Shown here: positions 1-8,684 of the stretch, piece by piece
Position numbering within the stretch: the stretch's first letter is position 1
How the letters are laid out: each line of letters begins with the position of its first letter
Assembly: GCA_963726795.1 (NCBI GenBank)
Contig: CAVSDD010000006.1
Span: 124,001-188,000, forward strand
Source: Hyphomicrobium_A sp963726795
GTDB lineage: Bacteria > Pseudomonadota > Alphaproteobacteria > Rhizobiales > Hyphomicrobiaceae
Length of the DNA: 64,000 nt
Reading direction: 5' to 3'
Position numbers and translations under genes: made by a program
The notes under the pieces: model-generated
The model's database searches: none
Told to the model about the DNA's origin: nothing
The model's input: only the letters and a program-made list of their open reading frames with translations

Positions 1-345
1 GATTACGTAGACACATCCGAGGCCTTCCTCGAGGGTCGCGAATTCCGGCACCGGAGGAACACGCAGTTCCGCCATTCGATCCGGCCCGATGCCAAGGCTA
101 GCAAGGTCGTGCTCCAGCGCCTTTGATTTGTGTCGGCCCCCATAGTCAAAGCCGAGTGGGGAGAAGTCGATTTCATCTAAGGCCGCTTCGGCCGCGGCAT
201 GCAGACCCCACAAACGGGCGAGATACGCGATGAAGCGGCTGCGCGAAGCGAGCTGCGCATCAATGTCGACCGCAAGCTCAAGCTCGTGATGCAGTACTGC
301 CGTTTCCGCCCGCAACCGCTGGTGAAGGTTTAGAGGCATGCTCAT
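1..345 (-). CDS. Heme oxygenase (biliverdin-producing), 3' part off the left edge
   Basis: About 115 N-terminal residues are visible, and the frame stays open to the window edge. The protein begins MSMPLNLHQRLRAETAVLHH. The TAVLHHELE stretch (residues 15-23) matches the proximal heme-ligand His region of bacterial heme oxygenases. It is followed by family-like helices (SRFIAYLARLWGLHAAAEAA) and an EEGLGCVYVI segment at the edge that resembles the start of the conserved distal helix. The family opens heme to biliverdin, the chromophore precursor of bacteriophytochromes. The gene begins 43 nt after crtC on the same strand, so it probably belongs to the crtDC transcription unit. A bacteriophytochrome gene beyond the left edge would fit but is not visible. 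The family call rests on motif recognition only. Confidence 0.82.
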   Translation of the reverse strand, partial: MSMPLNLHQRLRAETAVLHHELELAVDIDAQLASRSRFIAYLARLWGLHAAAEAALDEIDFSPLGFDYGGRHKSKALEHDLASLGIGPDRMAELRVPPVPEFATLEEGLGCVYVI

Positions 346-388
346 TCGAGATCGCTACGGTGTCGTCGATGTTGCAACATCCGCCCCA

Positions 389-1348
389 TTACAGCGTTCC
401 GCCTTCGCTCGCGTCAATGCCTCCATTTGAAGGCCGCCGATGAGCCCATCGCGGCATGCGAAATGGGAGCATCAAACGCACAAGCGGGTTCGCCAAGCGG
501 TCAAGTGAGAGGCTCTCGTGCATGGCCGAAATCTTACAACTGTCGAGAGTCGTCTCAATCAACGAACGCGCATAGAAGGGCGTATCCTCCAGCGTCTTGA
601 TCACTTTCGGGGTCGCGTCAGCGTCTGCACGTGTGGCGCGCGGTACCAGCCACTTGGTGATTGGCAGTCGGCTAAAGGGGGCGGTCATTATCGGTGCCCC
701 TGAGCTGCCGTCCCGGCCGAAGTGGCGGGCGAGAGAGAGTGCCGTGCCGTCGCGCCGTTCGAGATCGTAGAGTACCAGTGTGCCGCCAGGATGGTGCGCA
801 CGCGACCAATTCCAGCTTTTGAACGTTTTCTCCAGCGGCTCGCATCCGAAGTTGCAATCGAGGTAGCTGTCCCCCGACCATCGCTGCGCTGGGCTATCGA
901 GCGCCACTTCTATGCGTCCGCATGGAGCAATTGGTTGCCACCAATGCTTTGTGTCCTGGTCCAGCGCGATCGCTTCGCTCGTAATGCCGCTTGGAATGAC
1001 GTGCACCTTTCCGCGAATTCGGCCAGGGAAAGGAAAAGCGATCTCGTCAATCGCTATTATCAGTGACGAGCCATCCCACGAAATCGCACTCGGACCGATA
1101 ACGAGGGTGGACGCCGACCGCTCAACGTCAGGTCGTGTACGCTCTGTCATCGCCCAGCGTTTACGTCGCCCGTACAGAGCGACGTTGAGAGCGCAGTGCT
1201 GCAGCGGGTCGCCCATTCCCCATTGCCTTGTTGCCGCGTAATAGGGTGAAAAAACGCTGCCGACAAAGGCGATGATTGTCAGTGCGTTCTCGCCATCGTC
1301 ACTCAACGCATCAATGTACCACCAGACATATCCACCCCTGGGGACCAT
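389..1348 (-). CDS. crtC: Hydroxyneurosporene/acyclic carotenoid 1,2-hydratase CrtC
   Basis: CrtC adds water across the terminal 1,2 double bond of neurosporene or lycopene in the spheroidene/spirilloxanthin branch. From the ATG at 1348 the protein is 319 aa. It carries the family signature near its N-terminus (GGYVWWYIDALSDDGENALT, then AFVGSVFSPYYA and HCALNVALYG). The frame stays open another 303 nt upstream, but that part is simply antisense overlap with crtD coding, so the start at MVPRGGYVWW was chosen. This start overlaps the 3' end of crtD by 46 nt, which is typical of a translationally coupled crtDC pair. The C-terminus is rich in Arg and Pro and unremarkable. Function follows from family similarity and the position next to crtD. 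Confidence 0.93.
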   Translation of the reverse strand: MVPRGGYVWWYIDALSDDGENALTIIAFVGSVFSPYYAATRQWGMGDPLQHCALNVALYGRRKRWAMTERTRPDVERSASTLVIGPSAISWDGSSLIIAIDEIAFPFPGRIRGKVHVIPSGITSEAIALDQDTKHWWQPIAPCGRIEVALDSPAQRWSGDSYLDCNFGCEPLEKTFKSWNWSRAHHPGGTLVLYDLERRDGTALSLARHFGRDGSSGAPIMTAPFSRLPITKWLVPRATRADADATPKVIKTLEDTPFYARSLIETTLDSCKISAMHESLSLDRLANPLVRLMLPFRMPRWAHRRPSNGGIDASEGGTL

Positions 1349-2841
1349 CCGGTCGAAGCCAGGTTTGAAAGCACTGCTCCCGCAGCCAGCCGGCCCGACA
1401 ACGCTGCCATTGGCAGTCCCGGTCCCGGATGCGTCCCCCCACCCGCCAGGAATAGGCCTGGGATGCGCGTCTTCGCTGTCGGTCGCGTGAAAGAGGCGGC
1501 CCAGCCGTGCGATGCCTGTCCGTAAAGCGCCCCTCCCGTCCCCCGATACATCCGGTCGAAATCGTTTGGTGTCGTCGCAACTGTCTGGTCGGGCTCCGTG
1601 CTCAGGCGGAGGCCGCAGCGCGCCAACTGGCCGAAAGCTCGCTCTCTGCATTGCCGTACCTCCGCTGTCGTGAACTGATGGATGTCGCCGATGGGTGGTG
1701 AGTTGATCAGTGCGAAAAGCCGCTCCGCCCCGCCGTCCGCAGAAACGTCGCTGTCGCGATCCTCGGCGCAGACATAAACGGTGGGCTGCACCGGAAGCTG
1801 GTCGCGTTTGAAGATGGCGTTGAACTCGGCCTCGTAGTCATTCGAAAAGAAGACGTTATGGCGGGCGAGGGGGAAACCTTCCGTGCGCGCGACCATCGAC
1901 CAAGTCATTGCCGATAGCGAGCGAGCGGAGCGGGGCGCATGGACGGCGACGGCGACGTCGACGCCGAGGATGCCGTCGGCGATGGCTGCTACATCAGCGT
2001 TTACGACCACCGCATCGCAAATGACCTCTTCGCCCGTTGCAAGCCGGACGCCGCTGACGCGGCCGGCGTTAGTCAGGATTTGCGCGACTTCGCTGGAATA
2101 GCGAAATGTGGCGCCATGCTCCTCCGCGAGCTTTGCCACCGCCAACGCGATCGACTTCATCCCTCCTCCGACGGCCCACACTCCCTCGCGCTCTACGTGG
2201 GCGACAAGCATGAGCGTGGCCGGAGCCTCGAATGGCGAGGAACCGCAATACGTCGCATAGCGGCCGAACAATTGCCGGAGCCTGGGGTCATGAAAGTACT
2301 CGCCGAGCGCGTGCCACAGCGAGACGAAGGGCGAGATGCGCCAAAGGTCGGCAAGGCCCCGCAACCCGGCACCGAGCGCCAGCGACATTGGGCTCGGACG
2401 GGCCGATTTGATGAAGGGCTCTTCTAGCGTCTCGTAAACCGAACGCGCCCGCGCGCAAAAGTCCCGATACCCCTGTGCCTCTCTCGGTCCGGCAAAGTCG
2501 CCGATCGCGTCGGCGGATTGGTCAATGTCGGCGAAGAGGTCGAGGCGTTCAGTAGCGCTCCAGGCGTGCCGTGCGAGGACATCGACCGGCCGAAGAGCAA
2601 TGCGGTCGGCGAGATTGGCGCCGGCGTCACCGAACAAGCCGTCGAAGACCCATCGCATAGTAAAGACGGTTGGGCCGGAATCGATGCCGCGGCCGTTGAT
2701 TGCAATCCGGCGCAGCTTGCCGCCGGGCGTTGCGGCTCGCTCAAACACGAGCACGTTGCAGCCCGAAGCGGCGAGGTCGACGGCGGCGGCAAGCCCCCCG
2801 ATCCCGGCTCCGACGACCACGATGCGCGGCGTCCGCGGCAT
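1303..2841 (-). CDS. crtD: Methoxyneurosporene (hydroxyneurosporene) dehydrogenase CrtD
   Basis: This is a 512-aa FAD-dependent desaturase of the phytoene dehydrogenase family. The N-terminus has the dinucleotide-binding fold IVVVGAGIGGLAAAVDLAAS followed by VFERAATPGGKLR. The C-terminus has the family FAD-binding end PGLFLAGGGTHPGPGLPMAA. CrtD inserts the C3,4 double bond into hydroxylated or methoxylated acyclic carotenoids. The ATG at 2841 was preferred over an in-frame ATG at 2895 because the latter lies inside the PpsR box at 2890-2907. It also adds 18 residues before the nucleotide-binding strand that family members lack. The gene is divergent from crtE and followed by the overlapping crtC. 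CrtI-type paralogues look similar, but pairing with crtC and the absence of crtB support crtD. Confidence 0.92.
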   Translation of the reverse strand: MPRTPRIVVVGAGIGGLAAAVDLAASGCNVLVFERAATPGGKLRRIAINGRGIDSGPTVFTMRWVFDGLFGDAGANLADRIALRPVDVLARHAWSATERLDLFADIDQSADAIGDFAGPREAQGYRDFCARARSVYETLEEPFIKSARPSPMSLALGAGLRGLADLWRISPFVSLWHALGEYFHDPRLRQLFGRYATYCGSSPFEAPATLMLVAHVEREGVWAVGGGMKSIALAVAKLAEEHGATFRYSSEVAQILTNAGRVSGVRLATGEEVICDAVVVNADVAAIADGILGVDVAVAVHAPRSARSLSAMTWSMVARTEGFPLARHNVFFSNDYEAEFNAIFKRDQLPVQPTVYVCAEDRDSDVSADGGAERLFALINSPPIGDIHQFTTAEVRQCRERAFGQLARCGLRLSTEPDQTVATTPNDFDRMYRGTGGALYGQASHGWAASFTRPTAKTRIPGLFLAGGGTHPGPGLPMAALSGRLAAGAVLSNLASTGWSPGVDMSGGTLMR

Positions 2842-2889
2842 GTTTCCCCGGTGCACCCGAAAGATGCATTTGCTTTCGACGGCGATGAG

Positions 2890-2907
2890 TGTCAATAATA
2901 GATTACA
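2890..2907. promoter_or_regulatory. PpsR/CrtJ operator between crtDC and crtEF
   Basis: The sequence TGTCAATAATAGATTACA fits TGT-N12-ACA exactly, the palindrome bound by PpsR/CrtJ. It lies between the divergent crtD (start 2841) and crtE (start 2945), so one bound repressor could control both carotenoid operons. A ppsR gene is present at 31613. Confidence 0.85.
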
Positions 2908-2944
2908 CTATTGAGTGACAAACAACAATTACGGCGAGACCTGC

Positions 2945-3814
2945 ATGGACGCGAGTCAACGCATCACCAGGGCGCTGCAAGCATCGGTTTCCCAGGCCGT
3001 CGGCCCGGGCTGTCCTCCCCAACTGGCCGCGGCTCTCCAGTACGCTGTCTTTCCCAGCGGCGCACTGGTAAGGCCGCGGCTCTCTTTGGCAGTTTCTTAT
3101 GCGTGTGGGGACGATGCTCCATTGATTGCCGACGCGGCTGCTGCTGCAATCGAGCTGCTGCACTGCGGGTCTCTGGTCCACGATGACCTTCCCTGCTTCG
3201 ATGATGCCGACACTCGGCGCGGTAAGCCATCCGTGCACAAGGCCTTCGGAGAGCCGTTGGCCGTGCTGGTAGGCGATGCGCTGATTGTTTCATCATTTCA
3301 GATGCTTGCCCAGCACATAGAAACGGCGCCGGGGCGCATATCTCAACTCATCGCGATCATCGCCGGGTCCGTCTCGGCGCCTAAAGGAATCATCGCCGGC
3401 CAGGCTTGGGAGTGCGAACCGACCGTTCCCCTCGCTGCCTATCATGCAGCCAAGACAGGTTCGTTGTTCGCGGCAGCCACGACTGCGGGAGCGGCTGCTG
3501 CCGGATACGAATCGGCTCCCTGGGCGCGGCTCGGCGAGTTGTTGGGGGAGGCCTACCAGCTCGCAGACGATATTTGCGACTGCGCTGCGGATCCCGCCAC
3601 GCGCGGAAAACCCGGCGGTCGCGATAAATACCTCGGTCGTCCGAATGCGGTTGAGGAACTCGGTCTTGCAGGGGCTGTCCAGCGGCTCAAATCCCTATTG
3701 AGCGAGGCACTAGAGTCCGTGCCCGAGTGTCCCGGAAAAACGGAGCTGCGTGCACACATTGCAACGCAGGCGCAGCCCTACTTGCCGAAAGAGCTGTCGC
3801 GCATCGCCGCTTGA
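2945..3814 (+). CDS. crtE: Geranylgeranyl diphosphate synthase CrtE
   Basis: This 289-aa trans-prenyltransferase makes GGPP for carotenoids and for the bacteriochlorophyll tail. Both Asp-rich motifs are present. The first is HDDLPCFDDAD (DDx4D type, typical of bacterial GGPP/FPP synthases), with RRGKPSVHKAFGE after it. The second is QLADDICDCAAD. The ATG at 2945 (MDASQRITRAL) was chosen because the earlier in-frame start at 2915 lies only 8 nt past the PpsR box. The gene is the first of the crtEF pair, with 27 nt before crtF. Confidence 0.95.
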   Translation: MDASQRITRALQASVSQAVGPGCPPQLAAALQYAVFPSGALVRPRLSLAVSYACGDDAPLIADAAAAAIELLHCGSLVHDDLPCFDDADTRRGKPSVHKAFGEPLAVLVGDALIVSSFQMLAQHIETAPGRISQLIAIIAGSVSAPKGIIAGQAWECEPTVPLAAYHAAKTGSLFAAATTAGAAAAGYESAPWARLGELLGEAYQLADDICDCAADPATRGKPGGRDKYLGRPNAVEELGLAGAVQRLKSLLSEALESVPECPGKTELRAHIATQAQPYLPKELSRIAA

Positions 3815-3841
3815 GTCGGCGCATCGGCCGATGGGGCCAAA

Positions 3842-4972
3842 ATGGAGCTTTTGGAGCGAGGCTTGCCTGGCTGGCTCGACCGCTGCATTGCCGTTCGCGA
3901 TCGGCTTTTGGCGAGCGCTAAATTTCAGCGACGGGCTGCGGCTCTGCCTATATCCCGGCTGATCGCCCGGCGCAGGGCTCGCGAGCTGTTCGATCTGTGT
4001 GCGGGCTTCGTCTATTCGCAGATCCTGCTTGCGTGTGTCGAGCTAGGCATCTTTCACATCCTTCTCGAGGCCCCCCTGACGCTAGCGGCCTTGGCTGAGC
4101 GTACTGGGCTCCCGGTGCAGGCGACGGAGCGCCTGGTATCGGCCGCCGAGTCGCTCCGTCTTGTTGAGAAGCGCAGCGAAGGCCGCTTCGGCCTTGGCGT
4201 CCTCGGCGCTGCGATTGCCGGAAATCCCGGGGTTGCCGCAATGATCCGGCATCACGCGCATTTCTATGCTGATCTTCGCGACCCTGTGTCGTTGTTGAAG
4301 GGTCAGCAGGCGCCGACCCAACTGTCGGATTTTTGGCCCTATGCGGACGCCGAGCGGCCGGCCGATTTGTTGCCGGGTCAGGTTGCCTCCTACAGCCGAC
4401 TGATGGCGCTGTCGCAGCCCCTCGTAGCCGACGAGGTGCTTGATCTCTATCCGCTTTCCGCCCACACCCGCCTTCTCGACGTTGGTGGCGGTGAGGGCAA
4501 TTTTCTCATGGCCGCAGCGGCGCGCGAGCCGAACCTGCGATTGGTTCTTTTCGACCTTCCCGCTGTCGCGGAACGCGCGCAGTCGCGTCTTATCGCTGAG
4601 GGCATGTCACATCGCATTGAGGTCGTGGGCGGTGACTTCTTTCGCGACGCGTTGCCGACCGCCGATCTCATCACACTGAATTGCGTCATCCTCGATCACG
4701 ATGACAGAAAGGCGCTGATTCTATTGCGTGGTGCGCGGCGAGCGTTGACCGAAGGTGGTACCCTTCTCGTCGCCGAGCCAATACGCGATGCGCCAGGCGC
4801 AGGTCGCATGGGTGCCGCGTATTTCAGCTTCTACCTCATGGCCATGGGTCGCGGCCGGTCGCGATCGCGCGCCGAGCTTGAAGCGCTGCTCCACCAAGCT
4901 GGGTTTGCGCGCGTGCGCTTTTGCTCCGGCAAGCGACTGATGCAGACGAGTGTGCTCGTCGCAAAGGTCTGA
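3842..4972 (+). CDS. crtF: Demethylspheroidene/hydroxyneurosporene O-methyltransferase CrtF
   Basis: This 376-aa SAM-dependent methyltransferase methylates the C1 hydroxyl introduced by CrtC. The N-terminal half is the helical dimerisation domain seen in plant-type O-methyltransferases (LFDLCAGFVYSQILLACVEL, then LAALAERTGLPVQATERLV as a winged helix). The SAM-binding glycine motif is TRLLDVGGGEGNFLMAAAAR at about residues 210-230. The C-terminal YFSFYLMAMGRGRSRSRAEL segment is typical of the family. It follows crtE after 27 nt and precedes the bchC promoter region. Confidence 0.94.
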   Translation: MELLERGLPGWLDRCIAVRDRLLASAKFQRRAAALPISRLIARRRARELFDLCAGFVYSQILLACVELGIFHILLEAPLTLAALAERTGLPVQATERLVSAAESLRLVEKRSEGRFGLGVLGAAIAGNPGVAAMIRHHAHFYADLRDPVSLLKGQQAPTQLSDFWPYADAERPADLLPGQVASYSRLMALSQPLVADEVLDLYPLSAHTRLLDVGGGEGNFLMAAAAREPNLRLVLFDLPAVAERAQSRLIAEGMSHRIEVVGGDFFRDALPTADLITLNCVILDHDDRKALILLRGARRALTEGGTLLVAEPIRDAPGAGRMGAAYFSFYLMAMGRGRSRSRAELEALLHQAGFARVRFCSGKRLMQTSVLVAKV

Positions 4973-5005
4973 GCATTAGTGATCATAAAACTTGACATCA
5001 AATAG

Positions 5006-5023
5006 TGTCAGAGTAAATTGACA
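5006..5023. promoter_or_regulatory. PpsR/CrtJ operator upstream of bchC
   Basis: TGTCAGAGTAAATTGACA is an exact TGT-N12-ACA palindrome 54 nt before the bchC start. A TTGACA hexamer at 4992-4997 could be the -35 element, which would place the operator over the -10 region. This fits repression of the bchCXYZ-puf superoperon under oxygen or light. Confidence 0.87.
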
Positions 5024-5077
5024 CTCTCCAAGGAAACGCGACACCTTCGCGGTTCCGTCAAGCCGCAGGTCCAGCGG

Positions 5078-6013
5078 ATGAATACGGTCGCCGTCGTCCT
5101 CGAGAAGCCAGAGCAGCTCGTGCTGAGCACGCTGCCGCTGTCTCCGCCCGGTGACGAGGATGTCGTTGTCGACATTGAATGGAGCGGGATCAGCACTGGT
5201 ACCGAGCGCCTCCTCTGGTCGGGCCGCATGCCACCCTTCCCTGGAATGGGGTATCCGCTCGTACCTGGCTATAAATTGGTAGGGCGCGTAACCTCGGCCG
5301 GCGCCGCCTCGGGCGGCACGGTGGGCAATCGCGTCTTCGTTGGTGGCGCAAGCTGCTTTGGAGAGATTCGCGGCCTTTTTGGCGGTGCCGCGTCGCGGCT
5401 CGTCGTTTCCGGTAAACGCATTGTCCCGATCGAGGACGATCTTGGCGAAAAGGGCGTCCTGATCGCGCTGGCCGCCACGGCACATCATGCCATTGCCGGC
5501 GGCAAGCTTCCCGACCTCATCATCGGCCACGGCGTGCTCGGACGTCTGCTTGCGCGCATTGCGCTGGCGCTGGGTGGCGAGCCGCCCCTCGTGTGGGAGC
5601 TCAATCCGGACCGCGCGACCGGCGCGGTCGGGTATCGCGTCGAAGCGCCAGAGACCGGCGAGCGCGGCAAGTTCAGATCGATCTATGACGTAAGCGGCGA
5701 TCCCCAGCTGCTTGATACTCTGATCACTTGGCTCGCGCCGCGCGGCGAGATTGTGCTCGCGGGATTCTACGCGACGGCTCTGTCGTTCTCGTTTCCCCCG
5801 GCCTTCATGAAAGAAGCCCGCTTGCGCGTAGCGGCGGAGTGGCAACCCGGCGATCTCACAGCTGTCAAGGCGCTGATATCGAGTGGGCGCCTTTCGCTTG
5901 ACGGGCTCATTACGCATCGGCAGCCCGCGCGAGAAGCCGACGCCGCCTATCGCACCGCTTTTAGCGACCCCGCATGCCTGAAGATGATCCTCGATTGGAG
6001 AGCCGTCACATGA
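5078..6013 (+). CDS. bchC: Bacteriochlorophyllide a dehydrogenase BchC
   Basis: BchC is a medium-chain alcohol dehydrogenase relative that oxidises the C3 hydroxyethyl group to acetyl late in bacteriochlorophyll a synthesis. The 311-aa product begins MNTVAVVLEKPEQL. It has DIEWSGISTGTERLLWSG near the N-terminus, a GHGVLGRLLARIALALGG nucleotide-binding segment in the middle, and YDVSGDPQLLDTLITWLAPR after it. An in-frame ATG at 5018 falls inside the PpsR box and was rejected. The stop overlaps the bchX start by 4 nt (ATGA). It heads the bchCXYZ-pufQBALM run. Confidence 0.94.
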   Translation: MNTVAVVLEKPEQLVLSTLPLSPPGDEDVVVDIEWSGISTGTERLLWSGRMPPFPGMGYPLVPGYKLVGRVTSAGAASGGTVGNRVFVGGASCFGEIRGLFGGAASRLVVSGKRIVPIEDDLGEKGVLIALAATAHHAIAGGKLPDLIIGHGVLGRLLARIALALGGEPPLVWELNPDRATGAVGYRVEAPETGERGKFRSIYDVSGDPQLLDTLITWLAPRGEIVLAGFYATALSFSFPPAFMKEARLRVAAEWQPGDLTAVKALISSGRLSLDGLITHRQPAREADAAYRTAFSDPACLKMILDWRAVT

Positions 6014-7026
6014 GTAGTTGCGGGAGCCTCGCGACGAACTCCGCACGCCCAACCATGCAGGACTTTCTGCGTGCCGAGGCTTCGATAGAGCCTGACCCCG
6101 TGGCAACATCGACGCCGACGAAAGAGACGCAGATTATCGCCATTTACGGCAAGGGCGGCAGCGGCAAGAGCTTCGCGCTTGCCAACCTTTCGTACATGAT
6201 GGCGCAGACTGGGAAGCGCGTCCTCCTGATCGGCTGCGACCCCAAGAGCGATACGACATCGCTGCTGTTTGGCGGTCGCGCAACGCCGACGATCATCGAG
6301 ACATCCTCCAAGAAAAAGCTCGCCGGCGAGGACGTGAAGATCGGCGACGTCTGCTTCAAGCGCGACGGAGTCTTCGCGATGGAGCTCGGAGGGCCCGAGG
6401 TCGGACGCGGCTGCGGCGGTCGAGGCATCATTCATGGCTTTGAGCTTTTAGAGAAGCTCGGCTTCCACGAATGGGGCTTTGACTACGTCCTGCTCGATTT
6501 CTTGGGCGACGTCGTGTGCGGCGGCTTCGGCCTGCCGATTGCGCGCGATATGTGCCAGAAGGTGATCGTCGTCGGCTCCAACGACTTGCAGTCGCTCTAC
6601 GTCGCCAACAACGTCTGCTCGGCGGTTGAGTATTTCCGCAAGCTCGGTGGCAACGTCGGCGTCGCCGGCATTCTCATAAACAAGGACGACGGCACGGGCG
6701 AGGCGCAGGCCTTTGCCAAGGCAGTCGGCATTCCGGTGCTCGCGGCTATTCCCGCGCACGACGACATTCGCCGCAAGAGCGCGAATTACGAGATCATCGG
6801 CCGCCCTGGCGGCCAATGGGGTCCGCTGTTTGAGGATTTAGCCATCAACGTCGGCGAAGCACCTCCGGTGCGTCCAACGCCGCTCACTCAGGACGGATTG
6901 CTTTCCTTGTTTTCGGGAGAGGCAGTCGGCCGGGGCGTGGTGCTGGAACCGGCAAGCGCGGCGGACATGTGCGGGGGCACGATCGTCGAGAAGCCGTCGC
7001 TTGAAGTGATCTACGACACCGTCTGA
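6010..7026 (+). CDS. bchX: Chlorophyllide a reductase iron protein subunit BchX
   Basis: BchX is the nitrogenase-Fe-protein-like ATPase that passes electrons to BchYZ, which reduces ring B of chlorophyllide a. The 338-aa product has the P-loop YGKGGSGKSFALANL, a GCDPKSDTT switch segment, and the two cluster-ligand cysteines in GRGCGGRG and GDVVCGGFGL. A ~40-residue hydrophilic N-terminal extension before the P-loop is normal for BchX and separates it from BchL (22362). The start at 6010 overlaps the bchC stop, so translation is probably coupled. Confidence 0.96.
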   Translation: MSSCGSLATNSARPTMQDFLRAEASIEPDPVATSTPTKETQIIAIYGKGGSGKSFALANLSYMMAQTGKRVLLIGCDPKSDTTSLLFGGRATPTIIETSSKKKLAGEDVKIGDVCFKRDGVFAMELGGPEVGRGCGGRGIIHGFELLEKLGFHEWGFDYVLLDFLGDVVCGGFGLPIARDMCQKVIVVGSNDLQSLYVANNVCSAVEYFRKLGGNVGVAGILINKDDGTGEAQAFAKAVGIPVLAAIPAHDDIRRKSANYEIIGRPGGQWGPLFEDLAINVGEAPPVRPTPLTQDGLLSLFSGEAVGRGVVLEPASAADMCGGTIVEKPSLEVIYDTV

Positions 7027-7214
7027 CCGGATTGGACTAGTTGGAATGAGCGATCGGTCGCACCAGTCGAGTGATGGGGAACTGCCCGGCGCCAGCGTCG
7101 AGGTCGTCTACGACGGCGTCGCAAGTTCTCCCATGTCGAACGACGGTGAGATCGCTGCAAGCAAATTGGAACCCGCGCCCGTCTATAAATGTCGCTGCTG
7201 CAAAGGACGACGGC

Positions 7215-8684
7215 ATGGGGTGCCATGCGGGCAAGGATGAAATGCGTCGCGCGGCGGCAGCTGCAGGCAAGAGCGACGTGCTGGAACGCTATGCGAAAGA
7301 CTATCCGACCGGTCCGCACGATCAGCCGCAGAGCATGTGCCCCGCGTTCGGATCGCTGAGAGTCGGATTGCGCATGCGGCGCACCGCTACGGTGCTCTCG
7401 GGTTCCGCGTGCTGCGTCTACGGGCTGACGTTCACCTCGCACTTTTATGGGGCGCGCCGCACAGTAGGTTATGTCCCGTTCAATTCAGAGACGCTTGTAA
7501 CCGGCAAGTTGTTCGAGGACATCCGCGAGGCCGTTTTCAAGCTCGCCGATCCCGCTCTTTACGACGCGATCGTAATCATCAACCTGTGCGTGCCGACTGC
7601 ATCGGGTGTGCCGCTCAAGCTGCTGCCCGACGAAATCAACGGCGTGCGCATCATTGGAATCGATGTGCCGGGCTTCGGTGTTCCCACGCACGCGGAAGCC
7701 AAAGACGTGCTGGCCGGCGCCATGCTGCGCTACGCACGCACGGAAGCTGAGGATGGCCCAGTGCAGGCCCCGCGCGGCGGCAAGGCATCAAGGCCGACCG
7801 TCACCCTTCTTGGTGAAATGTTTCCTGCCGATCCAATCGGCATCGGGATGCTGCTCGAGCCCCTTGGTCTGGCGGCAGGGCCTGTAGTGCCAACGCGCGA
7901 ATGGCGGGAGCTATATGCGGCGCTTGATTGTGCCGCGGTTGCTGCGATCCATCCCTTCTACACGGCGTCACTGCGGGAGTTCGAAACCGCAGGCCGCAAG
8001 GTCGTTGGCTCGGCGCCGGTGGGTCACGATGGAACGGCGGCATGGCTCGATGCCATTGGCGCGGCTTGCAATGTTGCGCAAGAGAAGGTCGACGCCGCCA
8101 AGAACCGGATCCTGCCGGTCATTCGCGCCGCGCTGGCGAAGATGCCGATCAAAGGCCGCGTGACGCTCTCTGGCTACGAGGGCTCGGAGCTTTTGGTTGC
8201 TCGGTTGCTGGTCGAGAGCGGCGCAGATGTCCGGTACGTTGGCACCGCGTGCCCAGCGACGCGCTGGTCGGATCCCGACCGCGAGTGGCTACAATCGAAG
8301 GGCGTAGAGGTCACCTACCGCGCTTCGCTCGAGCAGGATATGGCCGCGGTCGACGAATTCCAGCCTGATCTCGCCATCGGCACAACGCCTGTGGTGCAGA
8401 AGGCCAAGCAGATGGCCATCCCCGGCCTCTATTTCACCAACCTCATTTCCGCTCGCCCGCTCATGGGTCCTGCCGGAGCAGGCTCGCTGGCGCAAGTCGT
8501 CAATGCCGCGATCGCCGGCAAAGCGCGTTTCGACACCATGAAGAACTTTTTCGACGGAGTGGGTGAAGGGTTTAACGCCGGAATTTGGGAGGACGTGCCC
8601 AAGGACAATCTGAATTTCCGCGCCGAGCACAAGCGCCGCCTCGAGAAAGAGGCCAAGAAGCGCAAGGCCGAGGAGATGATCTGA
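7215..8684 (+). CDS. bchY: Chlorophyllide a reductase subunit BchY (N-terminus probably frameshifted)
   Basis: BchY forms with BchZ the catalytic NB-protein-like component of chlorophyllide a reductase. The conserved body runs from MGCHAGKDEM (ATG 7215) for 489 aa. It shows the conserved cysteine segments SMCPAFGSLR, SGSACCVYGL and NLCVPTASG that bind the 4Fe-4S cluster with BchZ. Upstream, another frame is open from an ATG at 7046 to about 7200 (SVEVVYDGV...LEPAPVY). It would join the BchY frame by a +1 shift between about 7150 and 7200. A 19-nt gap after bchX and the open frame suggest the true start is 7046, giving about 545 aa with the shift removed. I give the uninterrupted core here. 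Confidence 0.92.
   Translation: MGCHAGKDEMRRAAAAAGKSDVLERYAKDYPTGPHDQPQSMCPAFGSLRVGLRMRRTATVLSGSACCVYGLTFTSHFYGARRTVGYVPFNSETLVTGKLFEDIREAVFKLADPALYDAIVIINLCVPTASGVPLKLLPDEINGVRIIGIDVPGFGVPTHAEAKDVLAGAMLRYARTEAEDGPVQAPRGGKASRPTVTLLGEMFPADPIGIGMLLEPLGLAAGPVVPTREWRELYAALDCAAVAAIHPFYTASLREFETAGRKVVGSAPVGHDGTAAWLDAIGAACNVAQEKVDAAKNRILPVIRAALAKMPIKGRVTLSGYEGSELLVARLLVESGADVRYVGTACPATRWSDPDREWLQSKGVEVTYRASLEQDMAAVDEFQPDLAIGTTPVVQKAKQMAIPGLYFTNLISARPLMGPAGAGSLAQVVNAAIAGKARFDTMKNFFDGVGEGFNAGIWEDVPKDNLNFRAEHKRRLEKEAKKRKAEEMI

Noticed and set aside
1349..1651. N-terminal extension of crtC to 420 aa
   Set aside because: The extra 101 residues are out-of-frame crtD coding; CrtC similarity begins at MVPRGGYVWW.
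4976..6109. A 377-codon open frame antisense to bchC
   Set aside because: bchC is unambiguous and has an operator and a coupled downstream gene; the antisense frame has no motifs.
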